Position numbers and translations under genes: made by a program. Under the pieces are notes generated by a model that did no database searches, was not told the origin of the DNA, and saw only the letters and a program-made list of their open reading frames with translations. Below are positions 1-11,639 of a DNA stretch of 64,000 nucleotides, one piece after another (the stretch's first letter is position 1; every line of letters begins with the position of its first letter). Source of the DNA: Dichetophora obliterata (lineage: Eukaryota; Arthropoda; Insecta; Diptera; Sciomyzidae); contig OY986436.1 of the NCBI GenBank assembly GCA_963920525.1, positions 14,955,467-15,019,466 of the forward strand. Direction: 5' to 3'.

Positions 1-1480
1 GAAGATTACTAGCATTATGTATCCTTCTACTTTTACTTCTTTAGCATGTACTAGCCTTATCAAATTACACCGCTGTCGAATTCTTCGTAAAAATTTCTTA
101 TTTCCATGTCAAAGATTTTTAATATAACACAATATTCAAAATTCTTGTCTTGACTTTGGTTAAGAAGATTACTAAAATTATGTAGCCTTCTACTTCTTTA
201 GCATGTACTAAAGTCTTATCAAATTAAACCACAGTCTTAACTTGACTTTGGTTTGACTGCTTATTTTACTTCTTTAGCATGTACTTAAGTTTTATCAAAT
301 TAAACCGTTGTCGAATTTTGCGTAGACATTTCGTATTTCCATGTCAAAGTTTTTTAATATAAAATAATATCCAAAATTTTTGTCTTGACTTTGGTTAAGA
401 GGATTAATAACATTATGTGTCCTTCTACTTCTACTTTTACTTCTTTAGCATGTACTAAAGTCTTATCAATTCAAACCGCTGTTGAATTCTTCGTAGACAT
501 TTCGTATTTCCATGTCAAAGTTTTTTAATATAAAATAATATTCAAAATTTTTGTCTTGACTTTGGTTAAGAGGATTAATAACATTATGTATCCTTTTACT
601 TCTACTTTTACTTCTTTAGCATGTACTAAAGTCTTATCAATTCAAACCGCTGTTGAATTCTTCGTTGACATTTCTTATTTCCATGTCAAAGTTATTTAAT
701 ATAGCATAATATTCAAAATGCGTGTCTTGACTTTGGTTAAGAAGATTACAAAAATTATGTATCCTTCTACTTCTTTAGCATGTACTAAAGTTTTATCAAA
801 TTAAACCGTTGTCGAATTTTGCGTAGACATTTCTTATTTCCATGTCAAAGTTTTTTAATATAACATTATATTTAAAATTCTTGTCTTGACTTTGGTTAAG
901 AAGATTAATAACATTATGTATCCTTCTACTTCTACTTTTACTTCTTTACCATGTACTAAAGTCTTATCAATTCAAACCGCTGTCAAATTCTTCGTAGACA
1001 TTTCTTATTTCCACGTCAAAGTTTTTTAATATAACATAATATTCAAAATTCTTGTCTTGACTTTGGTTAAGAAGATTACAAAAATTATGTATCCTTCTAC
1101 TTCTTTAGCATGTACTAAAGTTTTATCAAATTAAACCGTTGTCGAATTTTGCGTAGACATTTCTTATTTCCATGTCAAAGTTTTTTAATATAACATTATA
1201 TTCAAAATTCTTGTCTTGACTTTGGTTAAGAAGATTAATAACATTATGTGTCCTTCTACTTCTACTTTTACTTCTTTACCATGTACTAAAGTCTTATCAA
1301 TTCAAACCGCTGTCAAATTTTTTAAATATAACATACTATTCAAAATGCTTGTCTTGACTTTGGTTAAGAAGATTACTAAAATTATGTATCCTTCTATTTC
1401 TACTTCTTTAGCATGTACTAAAGTCTTATCAAATTAACCCGCTGTCAAATTCTTCGCAGACACATTTCTTATTTCAATGT
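1..1480. repeat. Satellite-like tandem array, ~159/171-bp units
   Basis: About nine degenerate head-to-tail copies. The landmark TCTTGACTTTGGTTAAG recurs near 148, 240 (diverged), 383, 553, 724, 883, 1054, 1213 and 1349. Full units are either about 171 bp, with a longer pyrimidine run (CTTCTACTTCTACTTTTACTTC), or about 159 bp with a short run (CTTCTACTTCTTTAGC). From 553 to 1213 the two types alternate, giving a 330-bp dimeric period. Each unit also carries TTAATATAACATAATATTCA and ATTTCTTATTTCCATGTCAA. The array may start before the window; it decays at about 1440-1480. Short open frames inside it are an accident of the repeat. It lies in the intron downstream of the DIP exon. Confidence 0.93.
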
Positions 1481-1642
1481 CAAAACTTGCAATAAGTCTT
1501 GACAGCAGTTCAATTTGTTTTGGCCTCACGCAAAAGAAATAAAATATATCCAGCTATAAAGTCAACACATTAATTTATCACAGCTGCACACGGACAAGCC
1601 AACACGTGAATGAGTGAATGAATGTATGTAAGTATTACTTAC

Positions 1643-1859
1643 CAACAACTTTGACAAAGCCGTATTGTGTCTTCGCTGTGACAGTGTTAATTTGACACAT
1701 ATATCGACCTTTGTCCTCCTCCTGCACATTGTTGATATGCAGAAACCACGTACGATGTTTGTCGTGTTTGTCATGCGTCACGCTAATGCGTGGATTACGC
1801 GTTATCACATGATTGTGTACCGTTAATATGGCAGACTGTTCAAAGTGCATCCACGCCAC
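1643..1859 (-). CDS. Dpr-interacting protein (DIP), second half of Ig domain 1, internal exon
   Basis: This internal exon encodes 72 residues plus one base. It begins VAWMHFEQ, has the Ig-fold motif DKGRYMC, and ends QYGFVKVV. It is the C-terminal half of the first immunoglobulin domain of a DIP, a neuronal cell-surface receptor of the IgLON-like family that binds Dpr proteins in synaptic matching. Its cysteine (in YMCQIN) would pair with the cysteine of the exon at 53529-53635. The acceptor is CAATCAG|GTGGCG, with the intron ending at 1860. The donor is GTTG|GTAAGT, with the intron starting at 1642. Entry phase is 0 and exit phase 1. No stops or frameshifts are seen. From memory of the family it is nearest the Drosophila eta/theta type, but I cannot settle the paralogue. 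The next exon should start within the V-P-P linker, before position 1. Confidence 0.92.
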
Positions 1860-2480
1860 CTGATTGTCAAAATAAGATCATGAAAAGAAAGAGAAGAAAA
1901 GTAAAGCGACAATATTAATAATAATATTTGTGATGGTGTTAAGTGTTAAGCAAAACTTTTTACACGAACTGTCATTAAGTAGAATATAATTAGGTAAAGT
2001 TTTATGATATTTATACATGGCGAAGTAGTTTGATAAAAGTTTAAGATGAATAACTTAAATAAAACATTTTCTTAAATAATGGTATACATATTTAGGGCAT
2101 ACTATACTGATATAAACATTTTCAAAAAAAAATTATTAAATGCAAAGTGCATATCTGTGCATTTAACCGCCAACCAAATTTTTTTAAAAAGTTCTTGCCT
2201 TTATATTTCTATATGGTATAGAGCAAATGTGGTAGGCAAATGTGGCACATTGAGCCGCATGCGGCTGTTTCTTAAGTAAATTGCGGCTCTTTTTTAATTT
2301 TAATAATTCAAAATACATATATCAAAAAAATTTAAAAATGTTAAATATCTCGTAAAATTCCATAGAATTTCGTGTTCTATAACTTTCCCTACCGCAGTTC
2401 TCAGCATATTTTCTCACTTTGACGTCATTCTCAGCTACACTGTGTCTGTAATAAAATGAAATAATTCTATGACTTTTATA

Positions 2481-3267
2481 GCCTGAACACAATGACTGCA
2501 ACTTGCGACAAACGCCAATAGTCAAAATATAGAAGTCATGTTTTTATATGTAGGCGAATTTTATGATGTCAACACAACAAAGAGAGGATACGACGCAATT
2601 ATTGCTGTCGCAGACTTAGATCTATTTCTAATTTGACAGATGAAGAAAGCGAACATTGCAGAGTTTGTTTCTGTTTGATATAAAATACAGATTATCGCTA
2701 TTGCATTCATTCAAGAATGATAGATGAAAGGATTACGTATTGCGCAGGTCCGACATGTTGTTTACTTTTCATTTTGACTTTTCTAGCTACGATAAAAATA
2801 TTTTTTACGATCATGACGTCAGGCGAGATGAAGTTTGTTTCTTGAATCTTTTGCCAGTGCAAGTTGGTTCCATTCCAACTTGCTTTAAAACAAAAAAAAA
2901 ACTATAAAAACTAGCACGAAAATTATATGCGCAGCACTCTTTCATAATTCTTTATTTATATTTTTATATAACTTGGTGGAAAAATTTGTTTAGTCAATTA
3001 TATTAACAATTTTATTGCACTGCTTACAGACTAGTTTCACATTTGTTTACATTAATTGACAACAATCTCATATCTTAAGTTTATATCGTAAGGCTATCAT
3101 GACGAAATGCGCAGATCGTAGACAATTATTTTTACGATCTGCGCAATCTATTATTCTATCATTCTTGGCATTCATTATAATCAAGTCATCGAGAGCACTG
3201 CAACATTTCTCTCTGACAAGTTGCCGGATTGTCGTCGGACGCATGTTGCAGTCTTTGTGTTCAGGCT
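2481..3267. repeat. Imperfect internal inverted repeat in the hAT element
   Basis: Segment 2481-2510 (GCCTGAACACAATGACTGCA) is inverted at 3241-3267. The CAAGAATGATAGA segment near 2733 is inverted near 3160, beside TTGCGCAG. A tight hairpin lies in the right arm, where GCGCAGATCGTA and TACGATCTGCGC face each other (about 3109-3144). Arm lengths differ, about 280 and 160 bp. Confidence 0.6.
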
Positions 3268-3699
3268 TTTATTCGAATGTTTCAATTCTATTTTCGAAGG
3301 AATTCGATAGCCCAAGTGTATCTGTAAACTAAAATATGCGACTCGAATAGAGTGAAGTTATCATTATGTTTTAACTTGGTTAGAAAAATATTTGCTTGTT
3401 GTGAATTATTTTACTGGAACACTTGGAATGTTAGCAGCTGAAAAAATCTAAAGAAGAATTTGATTAATATCTAACCAAATAAATAAGTTCTTCATTATAA
3501 TGTAACTTTGCTATACAATATTTTGTCCTAAACTGCGGTTTTGTACAGGACATATTTCACTATAAAATTATTTTGAAAACTAAAAGATATTTGGTCAACT
3601 GTGTTGATAACCATGGTTTAAAGCCAATTTGAAATAAAGTCATTATAAATTAGTTTATTCATTTCTGGAAGCAGAACAGATATATGTAATTGTACACAA

Positions 3700-4194
3700 T
3701 AGAGGTGGGTAGCTCAGTGCTGTACTATGGTACTGTGCTGACTCTCTGTAGTGTGCCATGTGTGCTAGCACACTACGCTGACTCACATAGTGGCACAATA
3801 GCACGCAAAGAGCAGAGCTTAGACGAACTTTTGCGCGTAAAGTTACTTTTGTGTACAGTGTTGGGATGAATAGCAGAGTGTTGTGCTAAGCTTCTTCACT
3901 GACACTCATTGGTTATCGCTACTATGCACTGCATTACTTACATTTTGTAAGTTTTTTCTCAGTAAAGTTGTTTTTCGTTTTACTTTGGTTTACTTGCAAT
4001 ATTGACAATATGCAATTTGTGAATATTGTAAACAAGTCAATAAAGAAGGGTGTTAGCACTTATTTGTTATCGACACTTTTATAAGTGCTTTGTATGATTG
4101 TGGCACAATTGTGCTAGCATAGTGTGCTGACACACAATGGTGCACATGTGCTGGTGAGTCAACACACAAAAAATTGTGCTATTACCCACCTCTA
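3700..4194. mobile_element. hAT-type MITE, 495 bp, perfect 8-bp TSD
   Basis: The element has 12-bp perfect terminal inverted repeats, TAGAGGTGGGTA at 3700 and TACCCACCTCTA ending at 4194. An exact 8-bp TSD GTACACAA flanks it at 3692-3699 and 4195-4202. The interior is non-coding and rich in GTGCTAGCAC-like palindromes and GTGTGCTGACTC(A/T) repeats. It is inserted within the older hAT-like element 2224-5033. Confidence 0.92.
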
Positions 4195-4488
4195 GTACAC
4201 AAAGTGCTTTGCCATTCGTTTTACTTTCATGTGTTCTATCTCACTTGTATATCTTTTTCCTCACGGACCACTATTTACCCGTTTATCAGTTGAATGAAAT
4301 ACTGTGACGTTAGAAAAAAATTACTATTTGTCGCAATAGTTGCAGAAACGAGCTACTGCTTTGTTCTTAAAATTCAAATTTCATGGAATTTGGAATCCCT
4401 GTTGATCCACAGTATAATTGTTTAACCAACGATTTGACGAAAAATTTGAGTATGTACTGTAGTTAATCAGCTTGTATTAAGCTTAACG

Positions 4489-4505
4489 AATAAATAAATA
4501 AATAA

Positions 4506-4568
<63 letters not shown>

Positions 4569-4570
4569 AT
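4489..4570. repeat. (AAAT)n microsatellite
   Basis: About 20 units of TAAA, with one AATA-phase slip near 4503. Confidence 0.97.
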
Positions 4571-5041
4571 ACTCTATCTTTTTTTCCTGTACACTCTCTT
4601 TAATTATGGTGCACTTTTTCTCCATGACACAATTATAAGGAAAGCTGAGATAAGAGAGATCTCTGAAAAAAGATCAGCTAGATGTCGAAGTCAGCTGTTT
4701 AAATTGTAGTGTTCCTAGTTTTTGTTGTTGCGAACGGCTTTAACCAATACAGAACAAAATTGTTAAATATTGGCCACAGATTTATTTTTAAATCTCGTTT
4801 TCATTTTGTTTAAAAACTTGAATGACTACTTTTTGTTTTGTTATTAGTGTGCAGATACACACGTTATGTAAGTACATCATAAGTGTTAATTCTTATTTTT
4901 TGTAATAATAATATCTTAATTTATTCTAAAATTCTTTTTGGTTTTTTTCTTTACTTAAAGTATGGTGTGGCTCTTTCCAAGGTTTTGAAAATCTTAATGT
5001 GGCTCTAAATGGCCTCACTCATGCCCACCCCTGGTATAGAG

Positions 5042-6320
5042 TTTACTTGAGCTTTTTTTTATATGCAAACAATACGCAGAGTATACGCAAAAACTTTCAA
5101 CTTGAAAAAGTCTAAAATTCTGTTTTTTTTTTGTTTGTTATCAAAACCATTTTAAGGTATTTTTTTAATATATAACAACAGTTCCATAATTTTTATAGTA
5201 TGTATGTATGTATGTATGTCCGTCAAAACTTGCAAGCCATTTTTCGACAACTTGTTGGTATCCGATTAAGCTGAAATTTTGCATACATATGTAAGTCCGG
5301 TGACACCCACAAATCAATAAAAATGCTACATATATCTCCAAGACTACTGGCTCGATTCAGCTGAAATTTTGGTAGTAAATTTTCTTGAAGTAAAAGATGG
5401 GGGTTTGAAAAAATTATATTATAATTATGAAGTCAAAAAATAAATAAATAATGTAAATGGTGTAAATAATGTAAATACTGTTAAAAAATAATGTTTATAA
5501 CGAAAGTAGTGTAAATCGTGTAAATAATGTTAATACTGTAATAAGGTTAATGGTCTAAAAAATAAAAATGCTGTAGTATTTGCTAAGTTTAAGGCACTGA
5601 TATTGTGTAGTAAACCTGTATAATGGATCGCAGTTTATATACAGGTAAGATTACTCAAAGATTCAATGGCACTGATAATGTGTAGTAAACCTGTATATCG
5701 GATCGTGGACATCGGTACCTCAAGCTTTTAAATATATGTAAATGTATTTGAAAAATTCTAAATTTATATAAGTCCTTAGAACTAACCAATTTACGTACGC
5801 TTATATTATGCTGATGAGTAATCAAGGGAGTGGTTCTTCTGCACCTAGAATATACCCACTATATACATATATAAAGGGTAAATGTCACATAAGGTCGTAG
5901 AAGTGTTAAACATTTTATGTACATTTTTTTTTAAATTTGCCTTTATGCTCTCTTACGTTCTTTCACTCAATAGATACATACAAATATAATCATAATCATT
6001 GCTCAGTTCAGTGCACGGACTTGAAAAAAATATTGGTGGCAGAATGAACTCAATAAAGATTGAAATAAAATGTGGCAGATTTGATATTTCATATCAGAAC
6101 TGTAAAAAAAATTATTATTAAAAAATACACATAACGCAGTTTACAATAACAAAAATAGTATATGCTCGATATAAAAAAATATATAATAAAAACGAGCAAA
6201 CTTTCAGTCAAAAAGGCAAAAAATAAAACAATATGGAACAAATCTAGTTTAGGGGCAGGAGCCTAACTTTATTTTAACTCCTTAAGGCCTAATTTCTTCA
6301 CAGTCTGGTAAAATTTGACG
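5042..6320. other. AT-rich intron with low-order repeats
   Basis: No gene is seen. A (TATG)n microsatellite lies at about 5197-5218. GCTGAAATTTTG occurs twice (near 5269 and 5361) in a similar context. A degenerate GTAAATAATGTAAATACTG repeat occupies about 5445-5560. Two ~40-bp direct repeats begin GGCACTGATATTGTGTAGTA (near 5593) and GGCACTGATAATGTGTAGTA (near 5667). Confidence 0.6.
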
Positions 6321-6322
6321 TT

Positions 6323-6386
6323 CCGGTAAGCTCACAACTAGCCGAAAATGGAGTTATAACTTTCCAGCAAGTTGTGAGTTTACCGG
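6323..6386. repeat. Short inverted repeat (hairpin)
   Basis: A 17-nt arm CCGGTAAGCTCACAACT (6323-6339) faces AGTTGTGAGTTTACCGG (6370-6386) with one mismatch. The loop is 30 nt. Confidence 0.75.
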
Positions 6387-7418
6387 TACGGTATCTTTTA
6401 ACTTTAGCTTCCCGCGTAAACGTTTTGTTAACAGCTGATAGTCAAAGCCAAAATATCAATGTCATTCACAATAACAAGCATTAATCAAAATTTGCTGATA
6501 TTCACAATTAAGCTTAAAATAAAATTATGATAAAATTATGATATGATAAAATTATGGAAGCTTTAAAAAAGTGCAAATGTCCCTAAAAATACATGCTAAA
6601 ACTTAGTAGAAGAAGTCTACGATGGTTAAATTATTCAATCAATATTTTAAACAAAAATAAAAGAAAATTTATAAAAAAAATGTTATTTATTTGTTCTTTA
6701 TTAGTTTATTTACTGTTTATTAGTTTTTGTTTATTTCAGAAGCTCGTTTCATGGTTGAGAGAATATATCTACTATTTCATAATTTGGGAAATATGTGTTA
6801 TGGTAGAGCGAATTACTATTTAAGTTTTTCATATAGAACAAATTCATCACAAAATTTTATGATAATGGAAATAGTGGTAGGTTTTAAGCCTTCGGTGGTA
6901 AAAGTGGCAGATATTAAAATTTTTAAAAAATGTGGTAGATCTACCACAACAGTGGTAAATAGTGGTGCCCTGGCTCAGTTACTTGTCGCTAGTTATTTAC
7001 CATTTAAATAACGGAACATTTTTCTTCTACTCTTTAAGCTAAATTTAAAATTGAGATGAATAAATTTTGCATTGCATTGTTGAGGGTTGAAGACTTCGCT
7101 TCGCTTAACTCTTCGCACCCGCTGACAAAAAAGGCTTTGTCTGCGCATAACAAATTTCAATTAACTTTTTTAGAAATAGAGTCTGAACCAGCAGGCCACA
7201 GATATACAACAAGTAAGTGAATGATTTTAAACAGTTACACACATAAACAAATGAGAGCAAAAACAATAACAAATATTATTTTAAAAAGTACCCCGCATGA
7301 ATTGGATCGATCCCTCTTCGAAGACGTCTTCGAGACATGTCATTTTCTCGCAAGACGGATCGATCCATTTCGATGGCACTCTTCGAAGACATTTTCATAC
7401 AAAATTCCACTTTGGCTT
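6387..7418. other. Unannotated AT-rich stretch with a perfect palindrome
   Basis: Two overlapping open frames of 76 and 94 codons (6593-6823, 6727-7011) have no recognisable domain. An exact 18-bp palindrome TGTGGTAGATCTACCACA lies at 6931-6948. It is followed by GTGGTGCCCTGG, which resembles a hAT terminus read from its inside; no partner end was found. The repeated GGATCGATCC (near 7305 and 7361) and TCTTCGAAGACGTCTTCGAG flank the next MITE. Confidence 0.45.
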
Positions 7419-7851
7419 AGGCACATATTACACGATGATCGTTGATCGGCGCTCAAAATATTTTTGTTGTTGCTTTCAATGCGAAACTGTCAAAAAACAC
7501 TGAGAGCCAGAGCGGATGAACAATTGTTAGGGCGATCAAGATATGTTAATTTTTGAACGCTGTACATGACAGCAATCACAATCGAAACAGTGTTGTTGGG
7601 TGGCAAAATTTAAGATGTGTTCACTTTTAGCAGCTAAAAAGTACTAGAAGTACTACTTTTCGACTGAAAGGTATTAAAAAAAAAGTTGCATGAAACCCTT
7701 ATTTTTAACAAGAATTCTTACTGGATAAAAAAAAACAAGACTTGATCGCGATGAAACGATCATCATGTGACCTACCAACGATCAAAATGTAAAAGAGTTT
7801 AAAAAAGTGTACATTGAACGCCGATCAACGATCATCGTGTAATATGTGCCT
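7419..7851. mobile_element. MITE with 32-bp perfect terminal inverted repeats
   Basis: AGGCACATATTACACGATGA... (7419-7450) is the exact reverse complement of 7820-7851 over 32 bp. The 433-bp interior is non-coding and has extra GATCA motifs near both ends. No convincing TSD is visible (TTA on the left, TTG on the right if the terminal GG is the end). Superfamily unknown. Confidence 0.75.
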
Positions 7852-8130
7852 TGCAAGACATTTTGTTGACATGTCTTCAACGACGGCGTCAAGCCACGTC
7901 TTATACACAAAACCATGCGCTCTCAGTGGTAGATATTTACTTTTTTACTCTCAAAGAGCGTAACAAGGAGAAAGGTTGCATGTCAAATAGAAATATACAG
8001 GGGGTTTGTAATTTTGTGCAATTTATTTTATTAACAAAGAAATAATAATAAAAAAACAATATCATGCAAAAACAAAAATAATGTAAAAATTCAGTTAAAA
8101 AAAATAAGAATAATAATAAAAACTATTCAA

Positions 8131-8650
8131 CTACTCTTTAGCTTTAGCTTTAGATACAGCTTTTTTTAATCTAAAGTGCTGCTTATGTAGCTTATTTTTT
8201 GCTAGTCTAAGGACTTTTCTAAAATCAGCTGTATATTCTTGATGAGTTAAACTATCGATAGAAGTAGCTTCTGAAAAATTAAAAAAATAAATTAAAAGAA
8301 AAGACACGTCATCATTTCAAAAAAAAATTTACCAAAAAGGGCATCGACGAAAGGTGTTTACTCTTTGAAAGAGTTTTTTCCTTTTTTTTTTCATCATAAT
8401 TATAGTTTAAAATAATTTCTTTAGACAAAATACATTCGATTTTTGCTATTTTTCCACCACACCGTTTCTTTGTAGCAATAATCTGAAAACATATATTTTA
8501 CAAAATCTTACAATTATTTAAAAATTTTGGCAATAAAACTTACAATATCTGTCTTTTTACTCCCGCGTAGCTCTTCCTTTTTTTCTTGCTCTTCGAAATT
8601 TCCTTGTTTATCATTTTTTAACAATTTTACACGAATTACAAAAACCACAA
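8131..8650 (-). pseudogene. Unidentified three-exon coding remnant (minus strand)
   Basis: Three exon-like blocks on the minus strand have good splice sites. Block 1 ends at 8544 (GATATT|GTAAGT) and reads ...NFEEQEKKEELRGSKKTDI. Block 2 is 8333-8482 (TTTTCAG|ATTATT to TTTTTG|GTAAAT) and reads IIATKKRCGGKIAKIEC.... Block 3 is 8131-8270 (AATTTTTCAG|AAGC) and reads EATSIDSLTHQEYTADFRKV... to a TAG stop. Block 2 carries an in-frame stop or a one-base shift just before VDALF, which is needed to join block 3 in frame. The product is lysine-rich and unrecognised. It could be an accessory gene of a transposon: TCTTCGAAG(A/T)CGTCTT occurs near 7316 and, inverted, near 8920. Confidence 0.45.
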
Positions 8651-9091
8651 TATACTATATAAATTATACCGAAAATTCAAACCGAAATTAAATACCCACG
8701 TGCTTCAAGCTTTCGATTATTCCAAATTGCAAATTCAATTTGAACATATGATGAAAATATGCAATAATTTCTTGATGAGAGCACATCTGAGATGCTTAAA
8801 AAAAGCATTAAAAAAATTTTTACGAGAGAGCAGTCAAGGTTTTTTGCTGGCAGTATAATGACTTGTCTTGCAGAGTGTCAGCGTGCACACTGAGTATGCG
8901 TGTTTGGTCTTCAAGACGACTTCGAAGACTTCGTCTTTGAGAATTCACAATCCGACTGGGTACCTTCGTTCAACTGTGATATTAATCGGTGACAAAATTA
9001 AAAAGGTATGTTTTATATTATCAAATTTTTTTGATATTTGAATCCGGCATTTTTGTGAACAAGTGGATAAACTGTAGCAAAAGTTGTATGC

Positions 9092-9160
9092 AATATATCT
9101 GTGCCGATAAGCAATAACAGCATAACCCTTTCAATACTGACGGGACACATGTGTCCCATT
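9092..9160. repeat. Solo MITE end plus 16-bp palindrome
   Basis: CTGTGCCGATAAGCAATAAC (from 9098) matches the terminus of the MITE at 15982. It runs directly into AACCCTTTCAATACTGACGG and the exact palindrome GGGACACATGTGTCCC (about 9142-9157). The second part resembles a piggyBac-type end but has no partner here. Confidence 0.45.
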
Positions 9161-11535
9161 GAGTGTTCTTATTTAACTAAAACGTTATTATTCACATATA
9201 TTAAGCGTATTTACTTCACTGCTGAAATTTCCTATGTGAAATTTACTATGCTTTCTGAAATGCTGATATTTACGAACACTTCAGTTCAATTGTTGTTATT
9301 TTGGTTTTCTGAAGTTGGCTTAAATTGAATCACCTATTGAGTTGATGAAAAACAATCGTAGGAAATTTGCGAAGAAAAGATGTGTTCAACCATAAGCAAA
9401 TCTGTTCAATGAGTGTAAGTCGTTGTGAATATGATGATTTCGAAAAGAAGAAGAGCATTCTGTCAAATTCCTCCATAAAGCTAATGCTAGATAAAACAGA
9501 AATCGCAACAGCTCATAGCTTCAGTTAATTAATTGTGATATTTATTTAAAGAAAAAAAACATCTTTCCTTGGACCACTGAACCTTAACCTCACCAAAGCA
9601 ACAAAACAAAAGTCAAACCATAATAACATTTGACTGCTATGCAATACTCCTACAATCTTACAAAACAAAAAAGAAATACATAAAAACAAAAAAAAGGATA
9701 ATAACAAACTGTGTAACGCAAGGCAAGGACAAAGAAAACAAATAGCCGTCTGTTGTCAGTCGAAGCGACTCAGACAGATTTCTGTTAATTTTTCAATGTC
9801 CTCGTAGAACGTGTCGCACACTTCTGACTGTGTACCAATTTTTTTTTTCTTTTTGCTCTTCACTCTTCTATTGCTATTTGTATTTGTTTTTAAAGGATAA
9901 TAATATTAAGTCGCTTCAAGTTCCTTGCTTCAATATAATAGTGGAAGCCGTGGCGAAGCGAAGTAGCTTATTAAATAAGGTAAAAGAAGCTTCACAAACA
10001 TTTTTGAAACGAGAAAAAAACAAGTATTAATGGCTTATAGTTAATCAACCGGAAGGTTTCGTTATCAGCTCAAGAAAAACAAAATAGAAAAAAAATACAC
10101 AAACAACCCAAAAATATAAAAAACGTGGTATTTATTTGATTGTTTTTATTTGAGAAAGGCCTTTGTATATTTAGGAACTATTTGCATATTATTTAAAAAA
10201 ACTCTTGTGATGTACTTTAAAACCTTTCAAACTTAATCTTAAGCTCTTTAAAATATTAACTTGTACCCTAGACATGATAAATCAAGACCTACGAGTATTT
10301 GTAGTGGTTAACCTGTTTCAAAGACAATAAATATTCTTATCAAAAGCTATTGCCTTTCTATTTTCTGATAAAACGACACGTGTTATTGCATTCGATTTAT
10401 TATAGCATTTATTCTGCCATTTGTCTTAGCCTTAGCTTAAAGTCTAACATCACAGAAATAGCCTCAATACTAGCCACATTATTAAAAGCCAAATTTGGCA
10501 CTTTAGCAACATTTTGCTCAATTTATTGCAGCCGAGCTTACCGTTTACATCCCTGCTGCCTCACTTTCCTCTCCCCCCCCCCCCAATCCACGCTGCACGC
10601 ACTCACCATTTTATAGTGTCAACTTTTAATCGCTTTAACACACACTTCTTCCTGCAATTATTCAAATAGTTTTTGCCTCAGCAGCCACCATCACAACGGT
10701 ACAAACTTTAGCGCTCAACTATGCAAATATATGTATAGCGTATATATTATTTGCTTCATAGCGTTCCAGAACTAATCCCTTCATCGGCTCCTTTGCATCT
10801 ACTAAACTACTTCAAATAATATGGCATATTTGCTCAACACAATATGGCAACGTTGGCAGCCGTAGCAAAGTGTTATTTTCATAATGACTGCCGCAGGATT
10901 TGCTAGTAATACTCCTTTCTTCCTTCGGATCCTTAGTTCGTTGTCCTTTTTTTGTCACTGCTTGCATAATGAAATTAATTAGCTGCATAAAATAATGAAC
11001 CGTCTGAGCTGTAGCCACGTTTGTCAGGTGGTACCGTACTTGTGGACGAAATATCTTTCACTCCCACCTCCCCTTCCAGCTGTCACCTTTCTTCTTATGC
11101 AGTTAGGAGTGGTTCGCCATCAAATGTTCGGTCACAGAAGTTGATACTTTTGATTTTGTTTGAGTTTTTGTGTGACATTAAAATACGGTTAAGGACAAAG
11201 CAAAGAAATTTAAATCGTCAGTAATTGGAAAACTTGGTAATAACTTTTTGTAAACATTTTCTGCAAATACACAGCTCAATAAAAAAACTTAAGTGAATGC
11301 TGCACACGGTATCTCTGTAGTTTATTATAATTAATACATTTATTATTATTTTTTATAAAATAAAAGTTAATTTTTATACCAAAATATTTTATTTAATAAA
11401 TGGATGCTAAAGAAGAGATCAAGCTAAAAATGTTGAGTCATCGAGCTTCCGGGCTCCATAAAAATATAACTTTGGTCCCTATGGTCGAAATTACTTTTTC
11501 TACATTTTTGTCATTTTGTCAACTTCAACAGAACA
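9161..11535. other. Intronic stretch with no recognised element
   Basis: Only short unrelated open frames are present. There is a homopolymer C run at about 10572-10583 and a purine-rich tract near 9540-9740. I recognise no domain, repeat pair or terminus. Confidence 0.5.
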
Positions 11536-11639
11536 GGGGCCGAATTACAGCATCCGTGATCGAGCAAAATTGTACAAGGCACTTGTCTCGTCGTGCCCTT
11601 CGTAATTTTGCTTGATCACGGATGCTGTAATTCGGCCCC
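11536..11639. repeat. 104-bp near-perfect palindrome (hairpin MITE)
   Basis: The arm GGGGCCGAATTACAGCATCC... starting at 11536 is reverse-complementary to the arm ending ...TTCGGCCCC at 11639. The outer 26 nt pair perfectly; the next 20 pair with a few mismatches around a short loop (GTGCC.../GGCAC). The same strand would fold into a long stem. It is best read as a tiny terminal-inverted-repeat element, though a small-RNA precursor is possible. No clear TSD. Confidence 0.8.

Larger units (their letters stand above)
2224..5033. mobile_element. hAT-like DNA transposon, 2.8 kb, 8-bp TSD
   Basis: Exact 8-bp direct repeats GTATAGAG flank the interval (2216-2223 and 5034-5041). The right end reads inward CAGGGGTGGGCATGAG, a typical hAT terminus. 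The left end is CAAATGTGGTAGGC, so the inverted repeats are imperfect. Subterminal GAGCC(A/G)CAT motifs occur on both sides. No intact transposase frame is present, only short fragments. The element carries a nested MITE (3700-4194), an AAAT microsatellite (4489-4570) and an internal inverted repeat (2481-3267). A second copy of the right end, inverted, occurs at 30908. Family assignment rests on TSD length and terminal sequence. Confidence 0.75.

Noticed and set aside
1216..1437. Open frame of 73 codons
   Set aside because: It repeats with the satellite unit and has no independent support.
5811..5835. CTGATGAG resembling a hammerhead ribozyme core
   Set aside because: No matching GAAA segment or flanking stems are present.
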